Shown here piece after piece: positions 18,003 to 24,674 of a stretch of DNA of 58,579 nucleotides. A model generated the notes under the pieces. It did no database searches. It was given only the letters and a program-made list of their open reading frames with translations, and had not been told where the DNA came from. The position numbers and the translations under genes are program-made. Numbering within the stretch: position 1 is the stretch's first letter; every line of letters starts with the position of its first letter. Source of the stretch: Mycobacteriales bacterium (GTDB lineage Bacteria > Actinomycetota > Actinomycetes > Mycobacteriales > CADCTP01); assembly GCA_035995165.1 (NCBI GenBank), contig DASYKU010000090.1, forward strand, positions 1-58,579. Direction: 5' to 3'.

Positions 18003-19444
18003 CCCTCCGCAACCGGCGCGGGTCCGGCCCGCGCCGGGCTCGCGGTTCCGGTTCGTGTGGCGCCGGCGGTTCCGGTTCGCGCCGGCCCTGCGGTTCCCGG
18101 CCGGAGGGGAGTGCCGGCCGGGCGGGGCGGCCCAGGCCGGGCGGGGAGACCCGGGTCGGCCGGGGTCGGGTGGGGGGAGCCGGGGCGGGGTGGGCGGGGG
18201 AGGGTGGAGGCGGGGCGGAGGCGGGCGAGTACGTCGGGAGGGACGGCCGGGCGGCGGCCCGTGCCCACGGCCGGGGGTGGGGGTACCGGGGGACCACCCC
18301 CGGCCGGGGCGGTCCGCCCAGCCGGCACGGGGTGACCGGCTGGACGGGGTCTCGGGTGCGCGCGGGCCGGGACGGTGCGGGTCGGGACGGTGCGGGCCGG
18401 GACGGCGCGGGCCGGAGCCGTGCGGGTCGGGACGTGGCCCGTCCGGTGCGTCACGTCCTGCCACAACGCGTCGATCGACGGCGTCCGGACGACGGGCTCC
18501 GGCTCCGAGCTCTCGGCGGCAGCGGGCGGCACCGGGGATGGGGCGCCGGCCGGGAATGCGGCGCCGGTCGGGGATGAGGTTGCGGTGGGAGAAGCGGCGG
18601 CAGTGGGGGAAGCGGCGGTGGTCGGGGAAGCGGCGGTGGTCGGGGAAGCGGCGGGGGCCGGGCGCGCGGTGGGCGGGGACGGCGGTGGGGGCGTGAGGTC
18701 GGGGACCGCGTGCAGGTGCGGGGCCGGCGCTGCGGGTCCCGGCTCGTCCGCGACCGCCGGGGCGGACGGGAGTGCCGACACGGGTGGGACGGCTCGGAGG
18801 GTGGGTTCGTCGGCGGGGCGGATCGCGCCGTCCGGGGCCGGTAACCAGAGCGCCAGCTCGCGGGCCCGGGCCGCCGACCCGCGGCCCTCGCCCCGGACCG
18901 TCACGCGCCGGGACCGCAGGTGCCCGGACCCGTCGCCGAGCCCCTCCCAGGTCCCGGACGTCAGGCTCAGCCGCAGCTCGGCCCCGGGCCAGGCCGCCGG
19001 ACCGTACGGCACGAGGACCGCGCCGCGTTGCCGGGCCCGCGCCGCCAGCCGGCGGACGTCCCCGTCCGCGACCCGGCCCGGCGGGGCGACGACGACTACC
19101 TCCATCGCATCGAGCAGGGCGGCGGCGACCGCGGCCCAGTCCCGGCCGGGGTCGGGTACGAGCGCCAGCCGGTCCAGCGCGACGCCCGCCTCGGCCGCGG
19201 CGACCAGGCCCAGGCCGGGCAGCCCGACCACGCCGCACCAGGCGCCGCGGCCGGACGGCCCGGCCAGCAGCGCGAGCAGCAGGGAGGCCGAGCCGCGCAC
19301 GCTGACCGCGGAGCCGCGGCGCAGCCCGCCGGTGCTGAACAGCGGCTCCAGCGCGGGCAGCACCGGCAGCGGGCGGTCGCCCTCGGACCGTCCGACCGTC
19401 TCCGGCCGGGCCCGCTGCGCGGGCGCCGACACCACCGCCGCCAT
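17999..19444 (-). CDS. imuA': ImuA' (SulA/RecA-fold mutasome factor) with long Pro/Ala/Thr tail
   Basis: This 481-residue protein has an N-terminal half (about residues 1-230) that fits the ImuA'/SulA-like RecA fold. LFSTGGLRRGSAVSVRGSASLLLALLA is in the P-loop position but lacks the GKS/T lysine, so it probably does not bind ATP normally. The second half is low-complexity, with repeated ASPTTA and PARTVPTRT units, and roughly doubles the expected length. ImuA' helps recruit DnaE2 to the ImuB complex. The ATG at 19444 lies 10 nt downstream of a LexA box, so the promoter is SOS-controlled. It overlaps imuB by 4 nt. Confidence 0.85.
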   Translation of the reverse strand: MAAVVSAPAQRARPETVGRSEGDRPLPVLPALEPLFSTGGLRRGSAVSVRGSASLLLALLAGPSGRGAWCGVVGLPGLGLVAAAEAGVALDRLALVPDPGRDWAAVAAALLDAMEVVVVAPPGRVADGDVRRLAARARQRGAVLVPYGPAAWPGAELRLSLTSGTWEGLGDGSGHLRSRRVTVRGEGRGSAARARELALWLPAPDGAIRPADEPTLRAVPPVSALPSAPAVADEPGPAAPAPHLHAVPDLTPPPPSPPTARPAPAASPTTAASPTTAASPTAAASPTATSSPTGAAFPAGAPSPVPPAAAESSEPEPVVRTPSIDALWQDVTHRTGHVPTRTAPARAVPARTVPTRTVPARAHPRPRPAGHPVPAGRTAPAGGGPPVPPPPAVGTGRRPAVPPDVLARLRPASTLPRPPRPGSPHPTPADPGLPARPGPPRPAGTPLRPGTAGPARTGTAGATRTGTASPARAGPAPVAEG

Positions 19445-19454
19445 GGGTCGATGT

Positions 19455-19470
19455 TCGAACACACGTTCGA
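19455..19470. promoter_or_regulatory. LexA (SOS) box of imuA'-imuB
   Basis: TCGAAC-ACAC-GTTCGA is a perfect LexA palindrome, 10 nt upstream of the imuA' start. Its outer half-sites are identical to those of the dnaE2 box at 13267-13282, so both mutasome loci should be induced together. Confidence 0.92.
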
Positions 19471-19516
19471 ACTCGTCAACCCCTCCCGGAGCGTCGCCCA
19501 CCGACACGCGGACCCC

Positions 19517-19740
19517 ACGCGCGGGCCCTTCCGGGTCCGCGCGGCGCGGGAGGTGAGGTGGAACGCCGGCCACCCGCAGACGCCACCCGCGGACCCGAAG
19601 GGTCCGCGGCGCGGGTGAGGAGGTGGGCGTCGGCCACCGACGCGCAGACGCGACCCGAAGGTCGGCGCGGGAGGACGGAAGGAGAGGTGGGGCGTCGGCC
19701 ACCGACGCGCGATCCCGAAGGTCGGCGCGGGAGGCGCGGG
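19517..19740. repeat. Four degenerate palindromic repeats with about 60-bp period
   Basis: The 479-bp gap between imuA' and the PIG-L gene has no convincing gene. It contains a series of hairpin-forming units around a CCCGAAGG core at 19594, 19654 and 19714, with a diverged unit (GGCCCTTCCGGGTC) near 19524. The best hairpin (19587-19609) has a 10-bp stem CCGCGGACCC with a GAA loop. The two right-hand units share GGCGTCGGCCACCGACGCGC and GTCGGCGCGGGAGG. This resembles an extragenic palindromic repeat cluster. From 19741 to 19949 nothing further was recognised. Confidence 0.6.
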
Positions 19741-19949
19741 AGGAGAGGCGGGTCCGGAGCCCATCGGCACGGTGAAGGGCGCGGGCGGTGGGCGGGGGTG
19801 TGGTTGGATACCGGGCGTGACCGTGGACGGGTCGTACTGGGTGGGCCGCCGAGCCCACCACTTCGACCAGCGCTGTCGCTGACACCGCCGGACCGTGCAC
19901 CGCGGCCGGCCGAGGTGTCCGCCGCCCGTCACGCCCCCTGTGAGCAGCC

Positions 19950-20723
19950 GTGTCCGCCGTTCTGGCTCCTGTCCGTACCCGTTCCGACGTCCTGTCCGGG
20001 CGCACGGCCGTCGTCCTGCACGCCCATCCCGACGACGAGGCGATCTTCACCGCCGTGACCATGCGCCGGCTGGCCGACCGGGGTGCCCGCGTCGTGCTGG
20101 TCACCGCGACCGCCGGTGAGCTCGGCCCGGTGCTGCGCCCGCTGAGGAAGGGCGAGACGCTGGCCACCCGGCGCCGCGACGAGCTGGAGGCGGCCGCCGC
20201 CACCCTCGGCGTGGCCCGGCTGGTCCTGCTCGGCCACCGCGACTCCGGCATGGCCGGCTGGGACGACAACGCCCACCCGGACGCGCTGGCCGCCGCCCCG
20301 GTCGAGCGACTGGCGACCCGGCTGGCCGAGCTCTGCCACCGGGAGAACGCCGAGGCGCTGGTCCACTACGACCCGGACGGCATCTACGGCCACCCCGACC
20401 ACCTCGCCGTGCACCGGGCCGGGGCCGCGGCCGCCCGGCTGGCCCGGATCACCGCGTACGAGGCGACGGTGGCGGCCGACCGGCCGCGGACCCGCCGCCC
20501 CCACCTGGTCGACGCGGCCGCGGGGGCCCGGATCGGCCGGGACGACGTGAGCACCGTCGTGGTCGCCGACCCGGCCGAGCTGCGGGCCAAGCGCCGGGCG
20601 ATGGCCGCGCACGGTTCCCAGATCCCGGCCGCGGCGACCCGCCGGGTCGGGTTCACCGCCGCGTACGGCACGGAGTGGTTCCGGCGGGTCGGTGATCCTG
20701 GGTTGCTGGACGGGCTGCTCTAA
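19950..20723 (+). CDS. PIG-L family deacetylase
   Basis: This 257-residue zinc-dependent LmbE/PIG-L deacetylase has the metal-binding motif HPDDE at residues 26-30 and a second ligand in GHPDH near residue 148. In actinobacteria this family includes MshB (mycothiol) and Mca (mycothiol conjugate amidase) plus deacetylases of glycosides. This copy is slightly short for MshB and lacks distinguishing features I can rely on, so the substrate is left open. It stands alone; the next gene starts 64 nt later behind its own promoter. Confidence 0.85.
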   Translation: MSAVLAPVRTRSDVLSGRTAVVLHAHPDDEAIFTAVTMRRLADRGARVVLVTATAGELGPVLRPLRKGETLATRRRDELEAAAATLGVARLVLLGHRDSGMAGWDDNAHPDALAAAPVERLATRLAELCHRENAEALVHYDPDGIYGHPDHLAVHRAGAAAARLARITAYEATVAADRPRTRRPHLVDAAAGARIGRDDVSTVVVADPAELRAKRRAMAAHGSQIPAAATRRVGFTAAYGTEWFRRVGDPGLLDGLL

Positions 20724-20724
20724 A

Positions 20725-20751
20725 GGAACTCCCAAGGCTGCCTCCTACGTT
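20725..20751 (+). promoter_or_regulatory. Candidate ECF-type (SigH/SigR/SigE-like) promoter
   Basis: GGAACT at 20725-20730 followed after 17 bp by CGTT at 20748-20751 matches the GGAA(T/C)-N18-GTT pattern recognised by actinobacterial stress sigma factors. It lies 36 nt upstream of the start of the glycine-rich protein gene. Confidence 0.55.
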
Positions 20752-20786
20752 GGTCAGATGACCCCGACATGAGGAGATGACACGAC

Positions 20787-21422
20787 GTGGGACTCCTGGA
20801 CCGCCTGCTCGGCCGCGAGGAACGACCGCGGCAGGCTTGGAACGCGCCCGGGCCCCAGGCCGAGCCGGCGCAGACCGACGACGAGCGCGCGATCGAGCGC
20901 TACCGCTACATGCTGCGCACCGCCCCGCCGGAGCAGGTCGAGCAGGCGCACGCCGAGGCGTTCGAGAAGCTGACCCCGCAGCAGCGGCAGCAGGTCCTGG
21001 CCGAGCTGTCGGCCGAGGTCCCGCCGGGGGAGCGGGCCCAGTCCGACGACCCGCGGTCGCTGGCCCGGATGGCGACCCGGGCCGAGATGCGCCAGCCCGG
21101 CACGATGGAGCGGGTGCTCGGCGGCGGCGGCCGGGCCGGCGGCATCGGCATGGGCGGTCTGATCGCCGGTGGCCTGCTGGCCAGCGTAGCCGGAGCATTC
21201 ATCGGTACGGCGATCGCGGACGCGATGTTCGACTTCAACGACAGCGGGGAAGGCACGGATGCATCCGCCGACGGCGGAGGTGACGGCGGAAGTGACAGCG
21301 GAGGCGGCGGCGGTGATGCCGCCGGCGACAGCGGCGGCTACGGTGACGCCGGAGGCTTCGACGGAGGCGGTAGCGACTTCGGCGGAGGTGACTTCGGCGG
21401 CGGTGACTTCGGAGGTTTCTGA
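20787..21422 (+). CDS. Uncharacterised protein, one membrane helix and Gly/Asp/Phe-rich tail
   Basis: This 211-residue protein is of unknown function. The first 100 residues are charged and helical (DDERAIERYRYMLRTAPPEQVEQAH is the most conserved-looking part). A glycine-rich hydrophobic segment follows at about residues 115-145 that could cross the membrane. The C-terminus is almost only Gly, Asp, Ser and aromatic residues, ending in repeats of DFGGG. GTG is preceded by GAGGAG at 10 nt. Proteins with an N-terminal MGLLDRLLG start and a glycine-rich tail recur in actinobacteria; a trusted function is not known to me. A stress-type promoter lies upstream. Confidence 0.7.
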   Translation: MGLLDRLLGREERPRQAWNAPGPQAEPAQTDDERAIERYRYMLRTAPPEQVEQAHAEAFEKLTPQQRQQVLAELSAEVPPGERAQSDDPRSLARMATRAEMRQPGTMERVLGGGGRAGGIGMGGLIAGGLLASVAGAFIGTAIADAMFDFNDSGEGTDASADGGGDGGSDSGGGGGDAAGDSGGYGDAGGFDGGGSDFGGGDFGGGDFGGF

Positions 21423-21775
21423 TGGCTCGGGAGGACGACCTGCGCAGCGGTGAGGACGTGCGGGAGGACGTGATGTCGGCCCCCGGCCCGCCGGAGGTCC
21501 GGCGGGACCGGCGCGAGCACGGCGGCGCCCCGGAACGGCTCGACGACGACGCGCTCGCCGAGCGGACCGAGCAGGAGCGGGTGGACGCGGGCATCGACGC
21601 CTACGACCCCGGCGACGTGCCGGCCGCGACCGACGACCCGGTGCCGGTCGACATCACCGAAACCGAGCAGTATCAGGACGAGCGGGCCGAGATCGACGTG
21701 GAGACCGAGAAGGGTCTGCTGTCCAGCGGCGGCGAGCGTCCCGACTTTCCGCCGTCCCGCTACCCGGACAACTGA
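21422..21775 (+). CDS. Small acidic hydrophilic protein of unknown function
   Basis: This 117-residue protein is very rich in Asp, Glu and Arg, with no hydrophobic core long enough for a membrane span; it is probably disordered in part. The segment DDALAERTEQERVDAGIDAYDPGDVPAATD looks like a conserved linear block. It starts one base inside the preceding stop (TGATG), so it is co-translated with the glycine-rich protein and presumably shares its stress-type promoter. No function is assigned. Confidence 0.7.
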   Translation: MAREDDLRSGEDVREDVMSAPGPPEVRRDRREHGGAPERLDDDALAERTEQERVDAGIDAYDPGDVPAATDDPVPVDITETEQYQDERAEIDVETEKGLLSSGGERPDFPPSRYPDN

Positions 21776-21872
21776 CACCCAAGGGATAGTGGTGGGCGGA
21801 AACCCGTCCACCACGAAAGCCCCCGGGGTGTCGTAGCATGGCTGCCGCACGCCCACCGACCCCTCCGGACGG

Positions 21873-22802
21873 GTGATGACCAGCATCAGGCAGCACAGCT
21901 CGTACCGGCATGAGGCCTTCTTCTACGGAGGCGAGGACGACTTCCTCGCGGGCCTCGTGCCCTTCGTGCGCGACGGTCTCGCCGCGGACCAGCCCGTCAT
22001 GGTTGCCGTCCGCGGGGACAAGCTGCCGCCGCTGCGGGACGCGCTCGGCTCCGACGGCGCGAGCGTGATCTTCGTGGACATGGTCGAGCTCGGGCACAAC
22101 CCGGCCCGGATCATCCCGGGCTGGCGCAAGTTCCTGGACGACTTCTGCCGGGACAGCCGGCCGGTGCGCGGCATCGGCGAGCCGATCTGGAGTGGCCGCC
22201 GGCCGACCGAGATCGTCGAGGCCCAGCTGCACGAGGCGCTGCTCAACGTGGCCGTCGACCCGGACACCCCGATGTGGCTGCGCTGTCCGTACGACGTCTG
22301 CGCGCTGACCGACGACGAGCTGGCCGAGGCCGCCCGCAGCCATCCGATCCTGGTCGACTCGGACTCGCTCAAGGGCTCCCGGACGTACGGCGGGATGCAG
22401 CACGTCGAGGACCTGTTCGCGGCCGGCCTGCTCGAGCCCGAGCCGGGCACCGACGGGATCGCGCTGCCGGCCGGCCCGACCGAGATCGCCGCGCTGATCG
22501 GCAAGCACGCCGGCGCGGCCGGGCTCAACGCCGAGCGGACCTGGGCCTTGTCGCTGGCCGTGCGGGAGACCACGGCGGCCGCGGTCCCGGGCTGCACGCT
22601 GCGGGTCTGGGCCGAGCCGAGCGCGTTGATCTGCGAGATCCGCGACCCGGACCCGGTCGACGACCCGATGGCCGGGCGGGTCCGCCCGCGCGGGGCCGAG
22701 CCCGACGCGCGCGGCCTCTGGCTGGCCAACCAGATCTGCGACCTGGTCCAGGTCCGCTCCACCCCGGAGGGCTCGACCGTCCGGATCGTCAGCTGGCGCT
22801 AG
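21873..22802 (+). CDS. MEDS-domain sensor with anti-sigma-type ATPase domain
   Basis: This 309-residue protein begins with a MEDS domain (about residues 8-175; opens with HEAFFYGGEDDFLAGLVPFVRDGLA), a sensory module first seen in DcmR. A HATPase_c_2-like domain (residues about 200-305) follows, with NAERTWALSLAVRETTAAAV as N-box region and GLWLANQICDLV as G-box region. This combination is common in actinobacteria and is thought to act in sigma-factor partner switching. The usual Asn of the N-box is replaced (RETTAA), so ATP-dependent kinase activity is doubtful. Start is GTG at 21873 or ATG at 21876. Confidence 0.8.
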   Translation: MMTSIRQHSSYRHEAFFYGGEDDFLAGLVPFVRDGLAADQPVMVAVRGDKLPPLRDALGSDGASVIFVDMVELGHNPARIIPGWRKFLDDFCRDSRPVRGIGEPIWSGRRPTEIVEAQLHEALLNVAVDPDTPMWLRCPYDVCALTDDELAEAARSHPILVDSDSLKGSRTYGGMQHVEDLFAAGLLEPEPGTDGIALPAGPTEIAALIGKHAGAAGLNAERTWALSLAVRETTAAAVPGCTLRVWAEPSALICEIRDPDPVDDPMAGRVRPRGAEPDARGLWLANQICDLVQVRSTPEGSTVRIVSWR

Positions 22803-22806
22803 CCGC

Positions 22807-23946
22807 TCAGGCGTCGACCAGCACCGACGTGTACGTCCGGGGCACCGGGAAGCCGTTGAAGTCGCTCGCGTAGCTGGTCGTGTACGCGCCCGCGGTCCCG
22901 AGGAAGACCCGGTCCTCGACCTCGAGGTCCACCGACAGCGGCACGTCGAACATGATCGTGTCCTGGCTGTCGCAGGTCGGCCCGGTCAGGTGGGCCGGCT
23001 CCCGGTCGGCCGAGCCGCGCGAGTCGGTGACCGGGAAGCGCAGCTGGTTGCCGCTCTCCAGAGCCTCCATGAACCCGTTGAACGCGCCGACGTCCAGGTG
23101 CACCCAGCGCCGGCCGGCCCGCTCGGCCAGCCCGATCACGGTCGCGACCATGACCCCGGCCTCGGCCGCGAGCGCCCGGCCGGGCTCGATCGCCAGCACC
23201 GGCGGCCGGTACGGCAGGTACCGCGCGATCCCGGTACTGATGACGGCGGCGAAGTCGGCCAGCGGCGGCGGCTCGGCGTCCGCGTACCGCGCCGGGAAGC
23301 CGCCGCCGAGGTCGAGCAGCTCCAGCCGGATCCCCTCCGCGGCCAGCTCGGTCAGCACCGTCCCGGCCTGCCGGAGGGCGGCGTCCCAGGCCGCGGGGGC
23401 GAGCATCTGGGAGCCGACGTGGAAGGCCAGCCCGTACGGCCGGAGGCCCGCGTCCCGGGCCGCCCGCAGCAGCGCGACCGCCTGGGCCGAGTCGACCCCG
23501 AACTTGCCCTCGCTCGGCACCGTGTTGCCGCCCAGCAACGTCCGCAGCCGGGCGTAGACGCAGGCGCCGGGGGCGTGCGCGGCCAGCTTGGCCAGCTCGG
23601 CCCGGCCGTCGAAGGCGAACCGGCGGACCCCGGCCGCCCAGGCCTCGGCGATGTGGGAGGCCGGCTTGACCGGGTTGCTGTAAAGCACGTCGGCCGGGTC
23701 GACGCCGATCTCGACCAGCGTCCGCAGCTCGGCCACCGAGGCGATCTCGAACCGGCCGCCCAGACCGTGCAGCCGTTCCAGGATCCGCTCGTCCGGGTTG
23801 CACTTCATCGCGTAGTGCACGTCCACGCCCGGCAGGGCGGCGGTGAAGCCCAGGTAGGCGGCTGCCACCCGGTCCAGGTCCACGACCAGGAACGGGGTCG
23901 GCCCGGGCAGCCGGGCCAGTCGGTCGGCGGCCAACGGGTCGGTCAT
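22807..23946 (-). CDS. Ornithine/lysine-type decarboxylase (fold III, PLP)
   Basis: This 379-residue alanine-racemase-fold decarboxylase has the PLP lysine Lys48 in YAMKCNP, a HVGSQ motif, glycine loop LDLGGGFPARY, EPGR and a C-terminal GPTCDSQD motif holding the active-site Cys-Asp pair contributed across the dimer. These are features of eukaryotic-type ornithine decarboxylase and its bacterial relatives. Ornithine (giving putrescine) is the first guess; lysine or a diamino acid in a natural-product pathway is possible. Its start overlaps the upstream membrane-protein gene by 4 nt. It ends 4 nt from the convergent MEDS gene. Confidence 0.85.
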   Translation of the reverse strand: MTDPLAADRLARLPGPTPFLVVDLDRVAAAYLGFTAALPGVDVHYAMKCNPDERILERLHGLGGRFEIASVAELRTLVEIGVDPADVLYSNPVKPASHIAEAWAAGVRRFAFDGRAELAKLAAHAPGACVYARLRTLLGGNTVPSEGKFGVDSAQAVALLRAARDAGLRPYGLAFHVGSQMLAPAAWDAALRQAGTVLTELAAEGIRLELLDLGGGFPARYADAEPPPLADFAAVISTGIARYLPYRPPVLAIEPGRALAAEAGVMVATVIGLAERAGRRWVHLDVGAFNGFMEALESGNQLRFPVTDSRGSADREPAHLTGPTCDSQDTIMFDVPLSVDLEVEDRVFLGTAGAYTTSYASDFNGFPVPRTYTSVLVDA

Positions 23947-24674
23947 CGCTTGATCAGCCTCTTCCGCAGTTCGTACGAGGGAATGACGACGGCGTAGAAG
24001 CCCACGTCGGCCAGCAGCTTGCCGATCAGCAGGCCCCAGACCACGCCGGACCCGGCCCAGCCGGCGGCGAGGTAGATCAACCCGGGCCGGACCAGCAGCG
24101 TGTCGGCCAGCTCGGCCGCCAGGAAGTCGGAGACCTCGGTGACGAGGTCGCGCCCGGTCCGCAACAGCCGCCGTACGGGCCGGTGGCCGGCGTGCCGGGC
24201 GAACAGCTCCGGCAGCGTCCGCCGCAGCACCACGCTGTAGTACGCGATGCTCTCGGCCACCGACCCGGCCAGCGCGGCCGAGGCCAGCGACCCGGTGGCC
24301 GCGTGCACGGTGAGCGCGGCGCTGAGCGCGGCGATCGTCCCGACGATCTCGGCCAGCAGGTAGCGCCGGCCCCACTCGCGCAGCTTGTCCCGGACCACCA
24401 CCGCCAGCCGGGCCGGCCGGCGGATCGACGGCGCACCCGCCGTCGTCCAGCCGCGCCCGGCCCGGTCGACCGCCCAGCCCCAGCCGGGGAACCGGGACGG
24501 CGCCGGCGGGACGGGACTCCAGCCGCGTTGGGCGCCGGCATCCAGGGCGATGCCGGCCGGCAGCGTCAGCGGGGTGGTCTTCGGCACCGGTCCTGACCGC
24601 GCGGCGGCAGCACGGGTCTCCTCCCCGACGCCCCGTGTCACCGCGCGAACCGGTTGGTTCGCGACGGCCGTCAT
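23943..24674 (-). CDS. Integral membrane protein of unknown function
   Basis: This 243-residue protein has an N-terminal cytoplasmic stretch of about 95 residues rich in Arg, Pro and Ala. Three or four hydrophobic helices follow (for example YLLAEIVGTIAALSAALTVHA and LIYLAAGWAGSGVVWGLLIG) and a basic C-terminus. Both ends overlap neighbours by 4 nt (GGDEF-EAL protein upstream, decarboxylase downstream), so the three are made together. It might be a small transporter for a substrate or product of the decarboxylase, but no family was recognised. Confidence 0.7.
   Translation of the reverse strand: MTAVANQPVRAVTRGVGEETRAAAARSGPVPKTTPLTLPAGIALDAGAQRGWSPVPPAPSRFPGWGWAVDRAGRGWTTAGAPSIRRPARLAVVVRDKLREWGRRYLLAEIVGTIAALSAALTVHAATGSLASAALAGSVAESIAYYSVVLRRTLPELFARHAGHRPVRRLLRTGRDLVTEVSDFLAAELADTLLVRPGLIYLAAGWAGSGVVWGLLIGKLLADVGFYAVVIPSYELRKRLIKR

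Noticed and set aside
19517-19740. CRISPR array
   Set aside because: The repeats are degenerate, palindromic, and the intervening DNA is also related. There are no unique spacers of constant length and no cas genes.
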